From Paramoeba atlantica (taxonomy: Eukaryota; Discosea): DNA of 64,000 nt. The stretch is from contig CDRNVI010000012.1 in assembly GCA_977017575.1 (NCBI GenBank), forward strand, positions 496,001-560,000. Direction: 5' to 3'. Both the position numbers and the translations under genes were made by a program. The notes under the pieces were generated by a model, which was not told the origin of the DNA, did not search any database, and saw only the letters and a list, made by a program, of their open reading frames with translations. Positions 1 through 10,198 of this stretch are shown piece after piece (within the stretch, counting starts at the first letter, position 1; the number at the start of each line of letters is the position of its first letter).

Positions 1-1296
1 ACGTACCAACGGCAGGCTTCGGGCTGTCTGTGGCAATCTCGAAACGTTACCCCTTTGGTTGGAAATCACATTGGCAGAGGAATGAGGGTTAGTGTACATC
101 ACACGATTGCCACCCTTTTCCCTCCACGGAGGCGAAGCTGTGGTCAAATTGTTGGAAATCGCAGTAGTGAGGGAAGGAATAGTGCGATGAGCGTAGGAGT
201 GCAACGCATTGCGCATGTTCTGTCGGTGCGTTTCGGCCAAATCATTCTGATGCTTCCGAGATGCAAAGTCATGTATACCCTCCTGTCTTTGTTGTGTGTA
301 CCACTCCTGGGCGGATCGAACGCCAGCGGTTGTGGAAAATTCGCCCGCGGGTAGAGATCTTGTGCTAGTCGACAGTGCAGGCGCCGGCGTACGCACAAAA
401 CCCGGTACCTGGAGACTGCTACTGGATGCTACAAGCGTGTTCGAGGATGGCTGAATAGTTGTAGAAAATGTCGGTCGACGCGTTTCGCGTGGTGGTGTGT
501 CTACCACTATGTGGGGTGCTCGCTGCGCCATAGGCCGGGTACTTCTTTGAGATTCCCTCGGATACTCGGTCCGGCGTGGCGTTTTGTCTCTCTCCGACAG
601 AAAACTACTGTGTGTGTAAGCTAACTCGAGCAGCGATAGTTCCTCTCTATCCTCCTCCCGTTCCCGTCGTGGACAGGTCGGCGGAGTTGTGTTCGGGGAA
701 TCAACCTCCACAAACGAGATCTCTCTCGGCGGCGTTGTGATCTCCACCTGCTCTCCACGACCCGGACTTCCTTCCCCCCTCGTTCTCTCCTCCCCCCTCC
801 CCCTCACCGGCGTCTCCTCCCCGATCAAACTACACATCCCACAGAACCACTCCCCCTCCGGCACCCTCAACAACACCGGACGCAAACAATCACAATGCGC
901 CGCCCCATCACACCCCTCCCGGGAACACAACAACAGCACCTCCTCCCGGTCCCCTTCTCTGCAAATGTCACACACAATCTCCTCTACCCCCTCCCCCTCC
1001 TCACTCTCCCCCTCCCCCCCCTCCCCCTCACTCCACGTGTAGGCCTCCTCGGGCCGCAGCACCTTCCGCCTCACCGTGGTCTGGGTGAGACAGCGGGGGG
1101 AGGGCTGGCCCTGGCGCACGTGGTGGAGGGACGCGATCTGTGCCCTGCACACGGGGCAGGTGCTCGCGGTGTGGGTGACCCAGTGCGTGATGCAGGGGAG
1201 GTGGAAGGTGTGGGGGCAGCAGGAGAGGGCGCAGAGGGCGAGCGGGGGGATGTCCCCGTCCGTGCCTGTGGGGTCGCAGATGACACAGGGGGGCAT
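1..1296 (-). CDS. RING-H2 / PHD finger protein, PHRF1-like (cut by window edge)
   Basis: Read from an ATG at 1296 the frame stays open for 432 codons to base 1, so the C-terminal part is outside the window. Residues 4-50 form a RING-H2 finger (C4, C7, C27, H29, H32, C35, C47, C50). Residues 109-155 form a PHD finger (C109, C112, C124, C129, H134, C137, W150, C152, C155). A Glu/Gly-rich acidic linker joins them and a Ser/Thr/Pro/Arg-rich tail follows. RING then PHD is the layout of PHRF1-type E3 ubiquitin ligases, which read histone tails and bind RNA polymerase II, so a nuclear ligase role is inferred. There is no other in-frame ATG just upstream, and the coding strand before the start (1297-1440) is strongly pyrimidine-rich. 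The acidic linker is encoded by an almost pure G/A run. Confidence 0.85.
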   Translation of the reverse strand, partial: MPPCVICDPTGTDGDIPPLALCALSCCPHTFHLPCITHWVTHTASTCPVCRAQIASLHHVRQGQPSPRCLTQTTVRRKVLRPEEAYTWSEGEGGEGESEEGEGVEEIVCDICREGDREEVLLLCSREGCDGAAHCDCLRPVLLRVPEGEWFCGMCSLIGEETPVRGRGEERTRGEGSPGRGEQVEITTPPREISFVEVDSPNTTPPTCPRREREEDREELSLLELAYTHSSFLSERDKTPRRTEYPRESQRSTRPMAQRAPHIVVDTPPRETRRPTFSTTIQPSSNTLVASSSSLQVPGFVRTPAPALSTSTRSLPAGEFSTTAGVRSAQEWYTQQRQEGIHDFASRKHQNDLAETHRQNMRNALHSYAHRTIPSLTTAISNNLTTASPPWREKGGNRVMYTNPHSSANVISNQRGNVSRLPQTARSLPLVR

Positions 1297-2367
1297 AGGG
1301 GGGGGGGTAGTGGGGTAGAAGGTGGGGTGGAGAAGGTGGTAAGGTGTAGATGGTGGGGTTACATGGGGGGGTAGGAGGGTGTAGGCGTGGGGTAGAAAGA
1401 GAGAAGAGTGTAGAAGGGGAAAGTGGAAAGGAAGGTAGAGGTTTTTTGGGGTGATTTCTGAAAGCTTAGGATATATAAATTGCGCTCTTCAACGGCCTTC
1501 GACACCCATCTTAGAAGTTCACGTTTCCATTTAAAAGCAGTCACCCGGATGACCATACACTGGGATGCTATACTAGACATTTCGACCCTCTGACATGGCT
1601 TAATCCAGAACATGAATTTCATCTTTGACATCTTTTGCTTAGCCGAAAAATAAGGGGCCAAACTGCTTAGCATTACCATTTTGCAGATGTTACTAACGCC
1701 GACCTTAGAGTAGGCAACCTAATCAAACGATAGAAATACCGTTTCTGTAAAAATTGATTTTATCAAGTTGGCAATTTTTTGGGGGGCAGTGAAAAAATTA
1801 GGAAACGAAAATTGATGAATTTTTAATCAGTAAAACCTTTTTATTATTTTACAATAAAAGTTTTACTCAGTTTTGCGAGCACTGTACACCCACTGTAGGT
1901 ACTGTATACCTAAAGTACGAAAAAATATTTAGTTTTACTTCCCCCCTGTTTAAGCGCACATGGTAAGTGAGCTTAAACGGGGGGTCTGAATCACTACGTA
2001 AAAACAATTTGGCGCCAGGTCTGCACCGCAACTCTACATGTACGCTTAAACGGGGGGTCTGACCGGGTACGCTTAAGGGGGGGACAGTATTATACATCCC
2101 TTGACAGAAGTGTGCTTCCCAAGCGAATTTTGATTCTTTTATCCGGTTTTGTTCATTTTTGTTATATTTTGCTGACCTCGTTCTGATATCGAAGTGACCC
2201 CCTAGTGTTGTATATAAGCAAACTATAGGACGGCATTGAACAAACCGAGGTGAACCGACATCGAACCTGGACGTGTTTATCTTTCATATTGAAAACTCTG
2301 TACATTGAGTTAGGCAAGAATTTAAGCAAAAACTGGCAAAAAAAATGCAAGAAAATGTGTAAAACGA
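1297..2367. other. Intergenic, repeat-bearing
   Basis: Pyrimidine-rich (minus strand) up to about 1440, then AT-rich. It holds the small box element at 1938-2087. Open frames of 60-106 codons on the minus strand resemble nothing I know. Confidence 0.6.
1938..2087. mobile_element. C-run/box element, family A copy 1 (150-bp MITE)
   Basis: Flanked by TA at 1936-1937 and 2088-2089. The right end reads GCTTAAGGGGGGGACAG, the left end CTTCCCCCCTGTTTAAGCGC. The box GCTTAAACGGGGGG occurs four times: outer left inverted, inner left forward, and two forward copies at the right end. The core contains TTTGGCGCCA. It is closely related in sequence to the element at 52663-52834. Confidence 0.75.
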
Positions 2368-3882
2368 TTAGGATTTGTGCAACCTTTTAGGCAAGTGACT
2401 AGACGCTTCGGACTTGGTATCCCTCGAGTTTGAAAGGTCCATAACATCTAATGGTATAGGCACGTACTCTTCCATGTGAGTCGTGACTTGCTTCTCTAAG
2501 TCAGAAACATTACAAGTCGTGAGCAATGTCTCCGCAGAAGGCACATTGAAAGGAAGGGAAGAAGTTCCTGGGCAAAATATTCCCTCCTTTGACGTTACTC
2601 CATAGAGCAACAATGAAGGCAAAGAGCTCGTCGGTGAGAGGTCTGCAGGAGGTAAGGCTACAGCCCATCGATGAGAACGTACTGCAGGTCCCTGTGGGGT
2701 GTGTGAAAGTTGCCCTTCAAGAAGCAGCGCACTACCCTGTCTTGCTAATAACTCTACAATACAACGAAATGTAACATAGTTGGAGCAAAAGAAACGAGCC
2801 TGTTTTCCCGCAAGCTGTTTTTCTGACATAGAGTTCTCGGATGACTTCACTCGAGAGGCCAAAGTAGACTCCGCACAGGGAATGAGATAAGAGGCCTCGC
2901 CACGCAGCCATGCAATGTTTATCGAGCACTGTAGCAGAACCGCAGTAACAACCCAAAGTGTGGGCCACGGAATAATATTATGCTCTGTTGAGTTAACACG
3001 TTGGCAGGGCACCGCATCAACGACGACACCAATGAGTGTGCGTTCTCTACCAGAATACTGTGCTCTGTGTAACTTTTGATCGAAAACAATTTCCACAGTT
3101 TGTGAATGATTTGGGGAAAAGGGTCCCGAAAATAAAAGACGGGAAACGGTTTCCGACACTCTACTTGGACAACAAAAATAACGCGATACGATAACTTGTT
3201 TAGAGTCGTTTTGAGAAGGGACCAAGTTGTGACTGAGCTTACGTTGGGAGCGGGAGAGTGGATCTTGATTGAACCCGGGAACGTGTATCCAGGATAGGTG
3301 TACTGCAGGGCGCTCGCTCTCCTGTTCGGAACAGTGCCATTCTTGTTGACTTTGAAACTCGACTAACAGAGAGCTGATATCGCATATCGAAAAAAGGACT
3401 ATATGGACCACGTAAGTCGAGTTATGTGATTGTAGAAAGCTGCTTCTCTTATCCGTACGGCAACGTTTACTGTTCTTGCGATGCGACAACAGTTCAGCGC
3501 TATCTCTTATACGGAGCGTGACTGCATTCTGCAAGGTGCAAAGAAAGAGATTCTCGCTTTTCGAAAAAAGTGCTTGCTTGGTTGAATAATTTGCATCGGG
3601 ATGTCTAGAACTTGAGGCGTTCGAAGATCCAAAACAGTAAAGCTGTACATACTGTGGTTTTCTAATTACATCCAGTAAATGGGTGTAGTGTACAACTTCG
3701 CTACGTTGATTTAAGAGCAAGGTAACCTGTGGATTAATTTTAAAGTTGGAAGATAGTCTGTCAGAACCTGTGGATTGATTTTCGCTCCTGAAGCTCACCG
3801 AATCGCAGATAATGGAGCATAATCTTTCTAAAAGTTCGGATTGCCCTGGAGGTATCCTGGTATCCAGTAGTATGTGCAACAT
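2368..3882 (-). CDS. Unrecognised protein, 504 aa
   Basis: A long minus-strand frame between two other minus-strand genes. The frame is open up to 4035 but the upstream part starts with a non-ATG codon and would run into the next gene; the ATG at 3882 (start MLHILLDTRIPPGQ) leaves a 160-bp spacer and is preferred. The protein has scattered hydrophobic stretches, about 12 Cys, a Ser-rich basic middle, no clear signal peptide and no motif I recognise. Its length, intact frame and same strand as its neighbours support it being real. Function not known. Confidence 0.6.
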   Translation of the reverse strand: MLHILLDTRIPPGQSELLERLCSIICDSVSFRSENQSTGSDRLSSNFKINPQVTLLLNQRSEVVHYTHLLDVIRKPQYVQLYCFGSSNASSSRHPDANYSTKQALFSKSENLFLCTLQNAVTLRIRDSAELLSHRKNSKRCRTDKRSSFLQSHNSTYVVHIVLFSICDISSLLVEFQSQQEWHCSEQESERPAVHLSWIHVPGFNQDPLSRSQRKLSHNLVPSQNDSKQVIVSRYFCCPSRVSETVSRLLFSGPFSPNHSQTVEIVFDQKLHRAQYSGRERTLIGVVVDAVPCQRVNSTEHNIIPWPTLWVVTAVLLQCSINIAWLRGEASYLIPCAESTLASRVKSSENSMSEKQLAGKQARFFCSNYVTFRCIVELLARQGSALLLEGQLSHTPQGPAVRSHRWAVALPPADLSPTSSLPSLLLYGVTSKEGIFCPGTSSLPFNVPSAETLLTTCNVSDLEKQVTTHMEEYVPIPLDVMDLSNSRDTKSEASSHLPKRLHKS

Positions 3883-4043
3883 GGTCCAGAAGAAAATAGA
3901 AGTAGCATTAAAGGAAAGTAAAACTAAAGGACACCGCTTCGTAAGTGCTTTCCGTATACAGTAAAATATTTTGTAATGTAAATAGGTACTCGGTAGTTTC
4001 TGAAACAATTTACACATACATACATGTATGTGCAATACAAATG

Positions 4044-4376
4044 CTATCTATTCAGATACGTTGATTCCATCGCTTTCTTCATCTTTTTCGCGAATGCATC
4101 AAGTGCGTCGTTTTGAAGCCGCATGCCTTTCTTGTAATCGTATTCAGCACTATTGTGATTCGGGGATGGGTCAGGCAGACTCTCTTTTCTACCCCCTTTC
4201 AGAGAACTCGAATGACAGAGAGCCTTTGCTATCCAGTCTCTTTGGTTCTTTCCGTGAGTGGAGGATCGAAGATGTAAATTGCCGGTTATATAGCGATCAC
4301 GTCGGTTTGGCGTCCAACGAGTTCCTCTGGGTTTCGTCAGAGATTGCCTTTTAGAAAAGGCGTTAACAGTACTCAT
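4044..4376 (-). CDS. Small basic hypothetical protein, 110 aa
   Basis: ATG at 4376, stop at 4044, sitting 160 bp from the preferred start of the next gene and 237 bp from the stop of the previous one, on the common minus strand. The protein is rich in Lys, Arg, Ser and Asn and has no hydrophobic segment. The N-terminal part has basic stretches such as TKPRGTRWTPNRRDR, and the C-terminal part looks helical (DALDAFAKKMKKAMES). It could be an RNA-binding or ribosome-associated protein, but nothing specific is recognised. A frame this short could arise by chance; position and strand are the main support. Confidence 0.5.
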   Translation of the reverse strand: MSTVNAFSKRQSLTKPRGTRWTPNRRDRYITGNLHLRSSTHGKNQRDWIAKALCHSSSLKGGRKESLPDPSPNHNSAEYDYKKGMRLQNDALDAFAKKMKKAMESTYLNR

Positions 4377-4613
4377 GGGACTCTCAGTAATGGGAATTAC
4401 GTATTGTCCGTGAAAAAGCTTGTAAGCCGTGCGAGCGAACTTTACTTTGGCTAGTAACGAAATTAAAGTTTGTAAATAATCAAGTCGATACCAAAATTAT
4501 TTACTCATGCTTTTTTATTTATCAGATATTTTTTATTTATTAGATATAGTGAAGCAACAAAATGTGCGTGAAATAGTGACGAACGCAAATTATGGTGTTA
4601 TCATAATTTTCTT

Positions 4614-5999
4614 TTAAGAATCTTGGCACCCAGCCCATCGTGCGATGTATTCTGGATTATATGTCTTGTGCACAATGGAAGGGTTACGTCGAATATATCT
4701 CGCCAGAGCTGAAAGATTCTGCCGAGTGTGGTGTGAACCCTCTTCAAGATATTTGTGCCAAGGTTGCGAAGAGTCTTCCCGCAATGCGTTGCTAACCTCC
4801 GGTGTATAATCGGTAGTTTGATAGGCATGTGATGGGAATTTCTCCAGTGGATTATTAAAAGAACTTCGATTCCTTGAAAAGCGGTGCTTCGTGCTTCTGA
4901 AGGAATAAATTGATGCTAAAAAAAGAATAACGGAGGAGCATGCCCATATATTTTTGTGGACAAGGCCCAAGAGCAACAACGCTTCGAAAAGGTATATTCC
5001 ACTATTGGCGCAAATAAGCAATGGCCTGTCAAGATGAAGATATTGGAGTAGTGCCGTTATGAACACGCCCCATGCGACTAACACGGGGTAAACCCATGGG
5101 CGTCCCATGATGTAAACGTATACAGTTTGCATGATGTTTTGAGTAAGAATACCTCCAATCAGATTCCATGCGCCGAAGGATAGTACGCTTGCAACTCCAA
5201 TTTTTCCAATGCTCGTGCGACATAAATCCGCGCTGGCCCAGTAAAGGACTAATGCTAAGAGCAAGAAGCTTCCCAATGTAGCGCACAATAGCCATTGCAC
5301 TAAACGAACTTTAATGATGAGCCGGGTTGCCGCAAGGACGAGTAAAAGCAGCACGCAGGAACAAAGAGTAGTCGTATCATAACTGCGGTAAACATAGATG
5401 CTAAGAGATACTGGGCCATCGGTCACGCAACCAGATTCTTTCCGGATCCTTAAACTCGCATTACTATCAATAATCCAAAGAGAGAGTATTGGAATGGATG
5501 CCACACAGGACGATATTTCACCTGAGGTTGAACACGTAGAAATTTCCTGAAGTTGTTCTGGGAAAATATATTTACTTAATGCTAACAAGTCAGACCATTG
5601 AGAACGAAGTTGGTCGCTAATATATAGACTCTTCAAGTTGGTTTCAAATTGTAGTTCGGACGATGAATAGGATATTGGCACGGCTGGTTTTGCTTCAACA
5701 CGCAAAGCAACATAAATGCTTGAAATAGGGGCCGAAAAATAGTCCCAGAACAAGGACGGTAATGAGGACCCATATTTTCGCTCGCGCTTCGTCGTCGATG
5801 AGTCCTGCAAAGTGATCCAACAAGTATCCTTTAGAGAACATTGTATGTAATCTCCTGCGTGTAAAGTTTGGAGATGCTCGCAAGGTAAAGACACTGAATA
5901 TCTTTCATCCTGCTCAGACTTCAGTTTAGTTCTCCGGGTCTCTTCGGTGGCATCGTAAAAACTTGCATGCGTCAGAACGAATGGCCAGATCCACCACAT
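4614..5999 (-). CDS. NEMP-family nuclear envelope membrane protein (probable)
   Basis: 461 aa from an ATG at 5999. A short hydrophobic N-terminus (MWWIWPFVLTHA) looks like a signal peptide. About 190 residues of Ser/Cys-containing lumenal domain follow, then six closely packed hydrophobic segments (about 209-230, 235-254, 266-285, 303-322, 328-346, 350-366), and a roughly 95-residue soluble C-terminus. Signal peptide, lumenal domain, 5-6 membrane spans and a conserved C-terminal tail is the plan of NEMP1/TMEM194 proteins of the inner nuclear membrane. The tail WHKYLEEGSHHTRQNLSALA resembles the NEMP tail pattern of Tyr, Glu/Gly, Thr-Arg and a Leu-rich helix. The assignment rests on topology plus this tail. 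An unrelated multi-spanning protein is the alternative. Confidence 0.5.
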   Translation of the reverse strand: MWWIWPFVLTHASFYDATEETRRTKLKSEQDERYSVSLPCEHLQTLHAGDYIQCSLKDTCWITLQDSSTTKRERKYGSSLPSLFWDYFSAPISSIYVALRVEAKPAVPISYSSSELQFETNLKSLYISDQLRSQWSDLLALSKYIFPEQLQEISTCSTSGEISSCVASIPILSLWIIDSNASLRIRKESGCVTDGPVSLSIYVYRSYDTTTLCSCVLLLLVLAATRLIIKVRLVQWLLCATLGSFLLLALVLYWASADLCRTSIGKIGVASVLSFGAWNLIGGILTQNIMQTVYVYIMGRPWVYPVLVAWGVFITALLQYLHLDRPLLICANSGIYLFEALLLLGLVHKNIWACSSVILFLASIYSFRSTKHRFSRNRSSFNNPLEKFPSHAYQTTDYTPEVSNALREDSSQPWHKYLEEGSHHTRQNLSALARYIRRNPSIVHKTYNPEYIARWAGCQDS

Positions 6000-6334
6000 G
6001 GTTCAAATAGTTGGTTCACATAATATGAAGAAATTTTAAAATAAGCGCAAAATTTTAGAATATATTTTTTTGTATCGCTCCTACGTGTCGTGGTCTTAAG
6101 GAGGCGGTCCGAATCCATCATATTTCTATTCCACCAAAATTCGTTAGAGTAATATTCTAGTCGTTTATATCATTTTACTTACTTAGTATGTCTAAGACTT
6201 GTTTATTTTAATTATGGGGTTGTCCTAATTTATGGTACCGCGCACTACTTTCGACATTTGATGTATTTTTCGGGATTCGACTGTCACGAACCTTAAAATG
6301 AGTCACGAGGCATGTTTTGCGGGTTTTCACGCAT
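6000..6334. other. Short intergenic spacer
   Basis: AT-rich spacer between the NEMP-like gene and the DnaJ gene. I see no element or RNA gene in it. Confidence 0.5.
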
Positions 6335-7351
6335 TCACCTTTCCGAATCACCGCACATAATCCCGGGGCTCGATCGCAGATCCATAACAGGCACTTGAAT
6401 GCATTTACGGGTGCGAAAAATGTTGAGCGGGGAGCGTTGAAAGGTTGCACAAGCTTCCCAAGGTGCGTTCAAGTCCTTTAACAGCACATTCACACTCTGC
6501 GCATCCCATAAACCCGACAGTTGTATGGGACCCATTTCACAAACCTGTGTGTTTGACTGAGCCACTGTGACACGAGCCGTCGCACGAGGAGGACCGACGA
6601 CCTCCACAAAGGTACGTTTGTCCAACGAGGGCTGTGCCCGTAGATCTACCGACTCAGACCAATTTTGGTTCGCCCAGATGCACAACAGAGCGGATAAAAA
6701 AATTGTTTTAAAAGCAGGACGTACACGTGCAGTGCCAATGATAAGCCCAACCACGAAATTGGCCACCAGAACGTGCCAAAGATACATCTCTGAGAGAATT
6801 GAAATTCCCACGAAGAATATAATCGCGAGCACAATACTTACTACAAACGCAGCCACTACTGCAGCAGAAGCCATTTTTCCATCAGCCCCAATGAACCCTT
6901 TGTCATAAAGTTTTCTCTTTTCCACACGAGAGAGAATTTCATAACTGTCCTTTATGCGCTGAAACTCAGCCACCTCGCCTCCTTGATCGGGATGATACGT
7001 TTTAGACAATTCGTAAAAGCGACGCTTGACTTCGGAAGAAGACACAGATCTATCGAGTCCAAGTCGTTCATAAAGATTTTCGCTCCAAGGCTTTGGATCT
7101 TTTGTAGAGTTCTGGGTTGTGGATGTAGTGAAGTCTCTTCTACAAAGAATGAAAATAGTGGTGCTTTTACTAAAGGTAACATGAAGATAATTCCTCAACA
7201 CATCACTTCTTTCGCAATATGATGAGTTGATTTGACGAATTTCTCTATGCGCAAAAGGCCTCAGAATGGAATGGTATATTGGTACAGATAGCCTCCTGGA
7301 AAGTCCTTTGGACAATAGATTCCTAGTAACTGATAGTGCCTGCATATTCAT
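6335..7351 (-). CDS. Membrane-bound DnaJ (Hsp40) protein, probably mitochondrial
   Basis: 338 aa, ATG at 7351. The first ~75 residues are basic, hydroxylated and free of acidic runs, like a mitochondrial presequence (RNLLSKGLSRRLSV). The J domain spans about 91-151, with the HPD motif at 120-122 (YHPDQGG), which stimulates the ATPase of Hsp70. Three hydrophobic segments follow at about 160-184, 188-206 and 214-226, then a ~110-residue C-terminal domain with several Cys and no zinc-finger or Gly/Phe region, so this is a class C J-protein. A J domain next to membrane spans suggests it recruits Hsp70 at an organelle membrane, perhaps for import or protein quality control. The J domain is certain; the location is inferred. 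Confidence 0.85.
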   Translation of the reverse strand: MNMQALSVTRNLLSKGLSRRLSVPIYHSILRPFAHREIRQINSSYCERSDVLRNYLHVTFSKSTTIFILCRRDFTTSTTQNSTKDPKPWSENLYERLGLDRSVSSSEVKRRFYELSKTYHPDQGGEVAEFQRIKDSYEILSRVEKRKLYDKGFIGADGKMASAAVVAAFVVSIVLAIIFFVGISILSEMYLWHVLVANFVVGLIIGTARVRPAFKTIFLSALLCIWANQNWSESVDLRAQPSLDKRTFVEVVGPPRATARVTVAQSNTQVCEMGPIQLSGLWDAQSVNVLLKDLNAPWEACATFQRSPLNIFRTRKCIQVPVMDLRSSPGIMCGDSER

Positions 7352-8329
7352 GGGATTAGGATGTTTTAAGAATATGGGACAAAATGAACATCATACAGAA
7401 ATTGGGGATTGTCTTAAACACTTCTTGAATAATGTAGCTAAAAGTGCTATGAAGGAAGGCATAAAGTTCGTGTCATAAAGCAAATATCCCCCTGCAAAGA
7501 AGATCTCCTCTATTAAAGAAACTTTTTGTACACCGGTCTCGTAAGAAAATTGCTCATTGAGCGAATCTTGATAATCTTATATTATCAAGATTATCAAAAC
7601 TTTGAGCGAAGTCCCCGTTTACGAGTAAAGCCCAACTGCGAGCGTAGCCCTGGGACAGAATTATATTTTTTGGGGACCCGCGCGCTGGAGCGCGCGGGTC
7701 GTGCACTGAGAACCTATGTCTGCACCTCCGCAGGATTGTGTATTTGTTTTCCTATATGTGTATACTGCGACACCTAGTCGACGTGTCTAGGCCAAATAGT
7801 GAGCCGAATGACCTAGTTGATCAATTCGCGAAAAAATTAGCTTCTTAGAACTCAAAAAAAATCACTCCACTAAAAAAATACTTTCTTTAGAACGAATTTT
7901 AGAAATGTGACGCTCATTTTTTTTGGAAAATATGCGACGCTCTTTGGAAAAAAAGCGCTCGTTGAAATTTCAACGAAATGTGGACACGTCATTGATAAAA
8001 AAACAACGAAGTGTCGCCACGTCGTTGAAATTTCATGATCATCAGGGAGTGATCTGATCAGGGAGCGTTGCGTAAGCCAAGGAACATTGCATAAGTGATA
8101 TGTTAGAAGTTGTGTCCAAGAGATCCTTCTTGGTTAGGAAGCCCAAGTGAATAGAAAGCCCAAGTGGATCCATCGAGCGCGCTATTAGCGGATTATCCTA
8201 TCCCCGAACGCTATTTTCCAAAATTGGAAAATTTACTGTATCCCTCCGGATACATACAAATCAAAAATGGTGTATAAAATATATTATGATATTAAAATCG
8301 TGAAGGAGGCACATCATGATTTGGGCGTG
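7352..8329. other. Intergenic, AT-rich, with hairpins and repeat V1
   Basis: Holds the V1 repeat (7601-7746). Perfect inverted repeats include AATCTTGATAAT with its complement at 7564-7593, GACCCGCGCGCT with its complement at 7675-7700, and the palindrome CGTTGAAATTTCAACG near 7970. A weak T-family-like stretch lies near 8165-8245. No gene seen. Confidence 0.5.
7601..7746 (+). repeat. Dispersed repeat V, copy 1
   Basis: Shares about 150 bp with 11824-11978 in the same orientation: iterated AAAGCCCAACTGCGAGCG units, then GGGACAGAATTATATTTTTT, a GC-rich stretch that differs between copies, and GCAGGATTGTGTATTT. Origin unknown; the second copy lies between the two Merlin remnants. Confidence 0.6.
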
Positions 8330-8785
8330 CATGTCCCGAAGCGGTGTGGGACATGTGCGTCTAGTTCAAGGGAATCCGAATGCCACCTTTTTTTGCCACC
8401 CAGTACGTCGAGATTCTTGAAAAGAATCTTGCCCCCTCCATCGAAACTATGGGTCTAGACCCCCCAAAAGTCATCTTCCAACAAGATAATGACTCCAAGC
8501 GCACAAGCCATTGTGCGCAGCGTTACCTTCGGGGTGCCGGGATTGAAGTCATGCAGTGGCCCCCGTAATCCCCTGACTTAAATCAAAATGAAAATGTGTG
8601 GGAGGAACTCAAGCGACGCCTTGCAGCGCAAGATGATCCACCAAGCGGGGTCCGAGAGTTGTGGGAGGGTAAAGATGGAATGGGCGAACATACCACCCTC
8701 AATATACCAAGCCCAGGTGTAGAGTTTGCCTGCCCGTATGAAGGCAGTGCTGAAGGCTCGTGGGGGGAATACTGAATGCTAATTT
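8330..8785 (+). mobile_element. Tc1/mariner (DD34E) transposase relic
   Basis: Three plus-strand frames together read as the C-terminal half of a Tc1 transposase. 8380-8566 encodes a Tyr/Ile-rich stretch, then VIFQQDNDSKRTSHC with the second catalytic Asp. After an in-frame stop, SPDLNQNENVWEELKRRL carries the catalytic Glu (34 residues after that Asp). After a frame change, ARMKAVLKARGGNTEC is the typical Tc1 C-terminus. At least one stop and two frame changes make it dead. No terminal repeats are recognised, so the limits are approximate. Confidence 0.8.
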
Positions 8786-9244
8786 TACGGACATAAACTC
8801 TCTAAGGCGATTACGTTTCATCCATTTTTTGGGTCAAGATTTTCTCTATAAGAGGTAGCAAAAAAACCCCTCGAATGCTAAACTTTTTTACATTCATTAT
8901 TATTTCTTTGGTAGAACGAGCTGAGATAAACTATCTGTGAGTACTATTAGGTGACACTCATGCCTACACTACTAGCACACATTACCAGCGCAACCGTGAT
9001 ATTTAATCAATGGCTGTATACAAAAGCAAAAAATCGAAAGGTTTTTTTGCTGAAGATGAAAAATTATAACGCCTACCTCACGGTAGTTCGGGGTCATTCT
9101 AGGCGGATTTACGGTGCATGGTCTTGCTTTGGCAAGTAAAAAATGCAAGATAAAAATGAGCTCACAGTATTTTCGGTTTTCGTCCACTATTATAGTGATC
9201 TTTAAAGATGACCTTAAGGGATAAGATCAAAAACGATTCGATCC
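8786..9244. other. Intergenic, nothing recognised
   Basis: AT-rich sequence between the Tc1 relic and the next host gene. Open frames of about 60-70 codons on both strands look random. Confidence 0.4.
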
Positions 9245-10198
9245 CTATTTGGCGGACCTGTTGCCAGGAACAGCAGTGCCTTGTAATTTACAATTTAACA
9301 TTGAGTATGGATCGGGTATCTTGTGTTTCATTTCAGTATCGTTGTTTCGTGAGCTTCGCGCTTGCAAGTTGTAAAACTCTACTTGCACCTTCGTGTCTAG
9401 GTCGGATTGCTTCTTATGTATTACCTGGCTTACATGTTGCATGACGTCTCCTCTCCAAGTGCGTGTGGAAGCTGGGCCTTGATCCTGCAATGGAATAACG
9501 CTGTCTTGAAGACACTTGATCAAATCAACGATTAACTTTGGAAACGAAATGCAGCTGTCACACAGAAACAAAAGGTGATGCACTGCGTCATTGTTAATGT
9601 TGGTGCGCAATAGCGTAGAAACTTGCTCAACGAGCATTGCCTCTATTTTGTATCGCATGAATCCGTCCTGTGAAGCAAGTTTATCTGGGGGAATTGGTGC
9701 ATTTTCTACAGCGTCAATAACTACGTCTGCCCAATCCCAAGATGCGGATAATCTCTCTCGAAGGATGTCCAAGCATTGGTAGGTCGCATCGGCTACAGTA
9801 AAAATTTTGTTCGACTCTTCCTCACTTTCATCAGCTTTTTCATTTCCTGTGTCAGGGAAACGTACATTCAGTAAACCAAAATTAGAATTCGGATCCGTAT
9901 GAGCCTGCAAGACTGCAAGGGCTATAGCAACACAGTGTAAATAAACCTCTTCACAAATTTCTGTAAGATCCAGTTCTTCGTTGAACTTCTGTAAAAATCG
10001 TGAAAGACGAAGCAGGGTATGATATCGAATAGGGGAATGGTTCAAAAAATTATCAACATCCCAATAGGCAAGGTGTCGAATACACTTCCTTAGTATATTC
10101 TTATCAATAGTGGTTTCCATAAGCATTTTTTTGTTTTCTTCGTTTTTTGGAGCGCAGAGATTCAAGCAACGGAGAACGTAGTTAATTTCAGCTTCCAT
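9245..10198 (-). CDS. Unrecognised, probably all-helical protein, 317 aa
   Basis: Intact minus-strand frame from an ATG at 10198, in line with its neighbours. The sequence is rich in Leu, Asn, Asp and Glu with repeated amphipathic stretches (for example LLRLSRFLQKFNEELDL and HHLLFLCDSCISFPKLIVDL), which suggests an ARM/HEAT-like or other helical solenoid. An acidic loop (residues about 115-130) interrupts it. No signal peptide, membrane span or catalytic motif is visible. I do not recognise the family. The host-gene call rests on length, an undamaged frame and shared direction. Confidence 0.65.
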   Translation of the reverse strand: MEAEINYVLRCLNLCAPKNEENKKMLMETTIDKNILRKCIRHLAYWDVDNFLNHSPIRYHTLLRLSRFLQKFNEELDLTEICEEVYLHCVAIALAVLQAHTDPNSNFGLLNVRFPDTGNEKADESEEESNKIFTVADATYQCLDILRERLSASWDWADVVIDAVENAPIPPDKLASQDGFMRYKIEAMLVEQVSTLLRTNINNDAVHHLLFLCDSCISFPKLIVDLIKCLQDSVIPLQDQGPASTRTWRGDVMQHVSQVIHKKQSDLDTKVQVEFYNLQARSSRNNDTEMKHKIPDPYSMLNCKLQGTAVPGNRSAK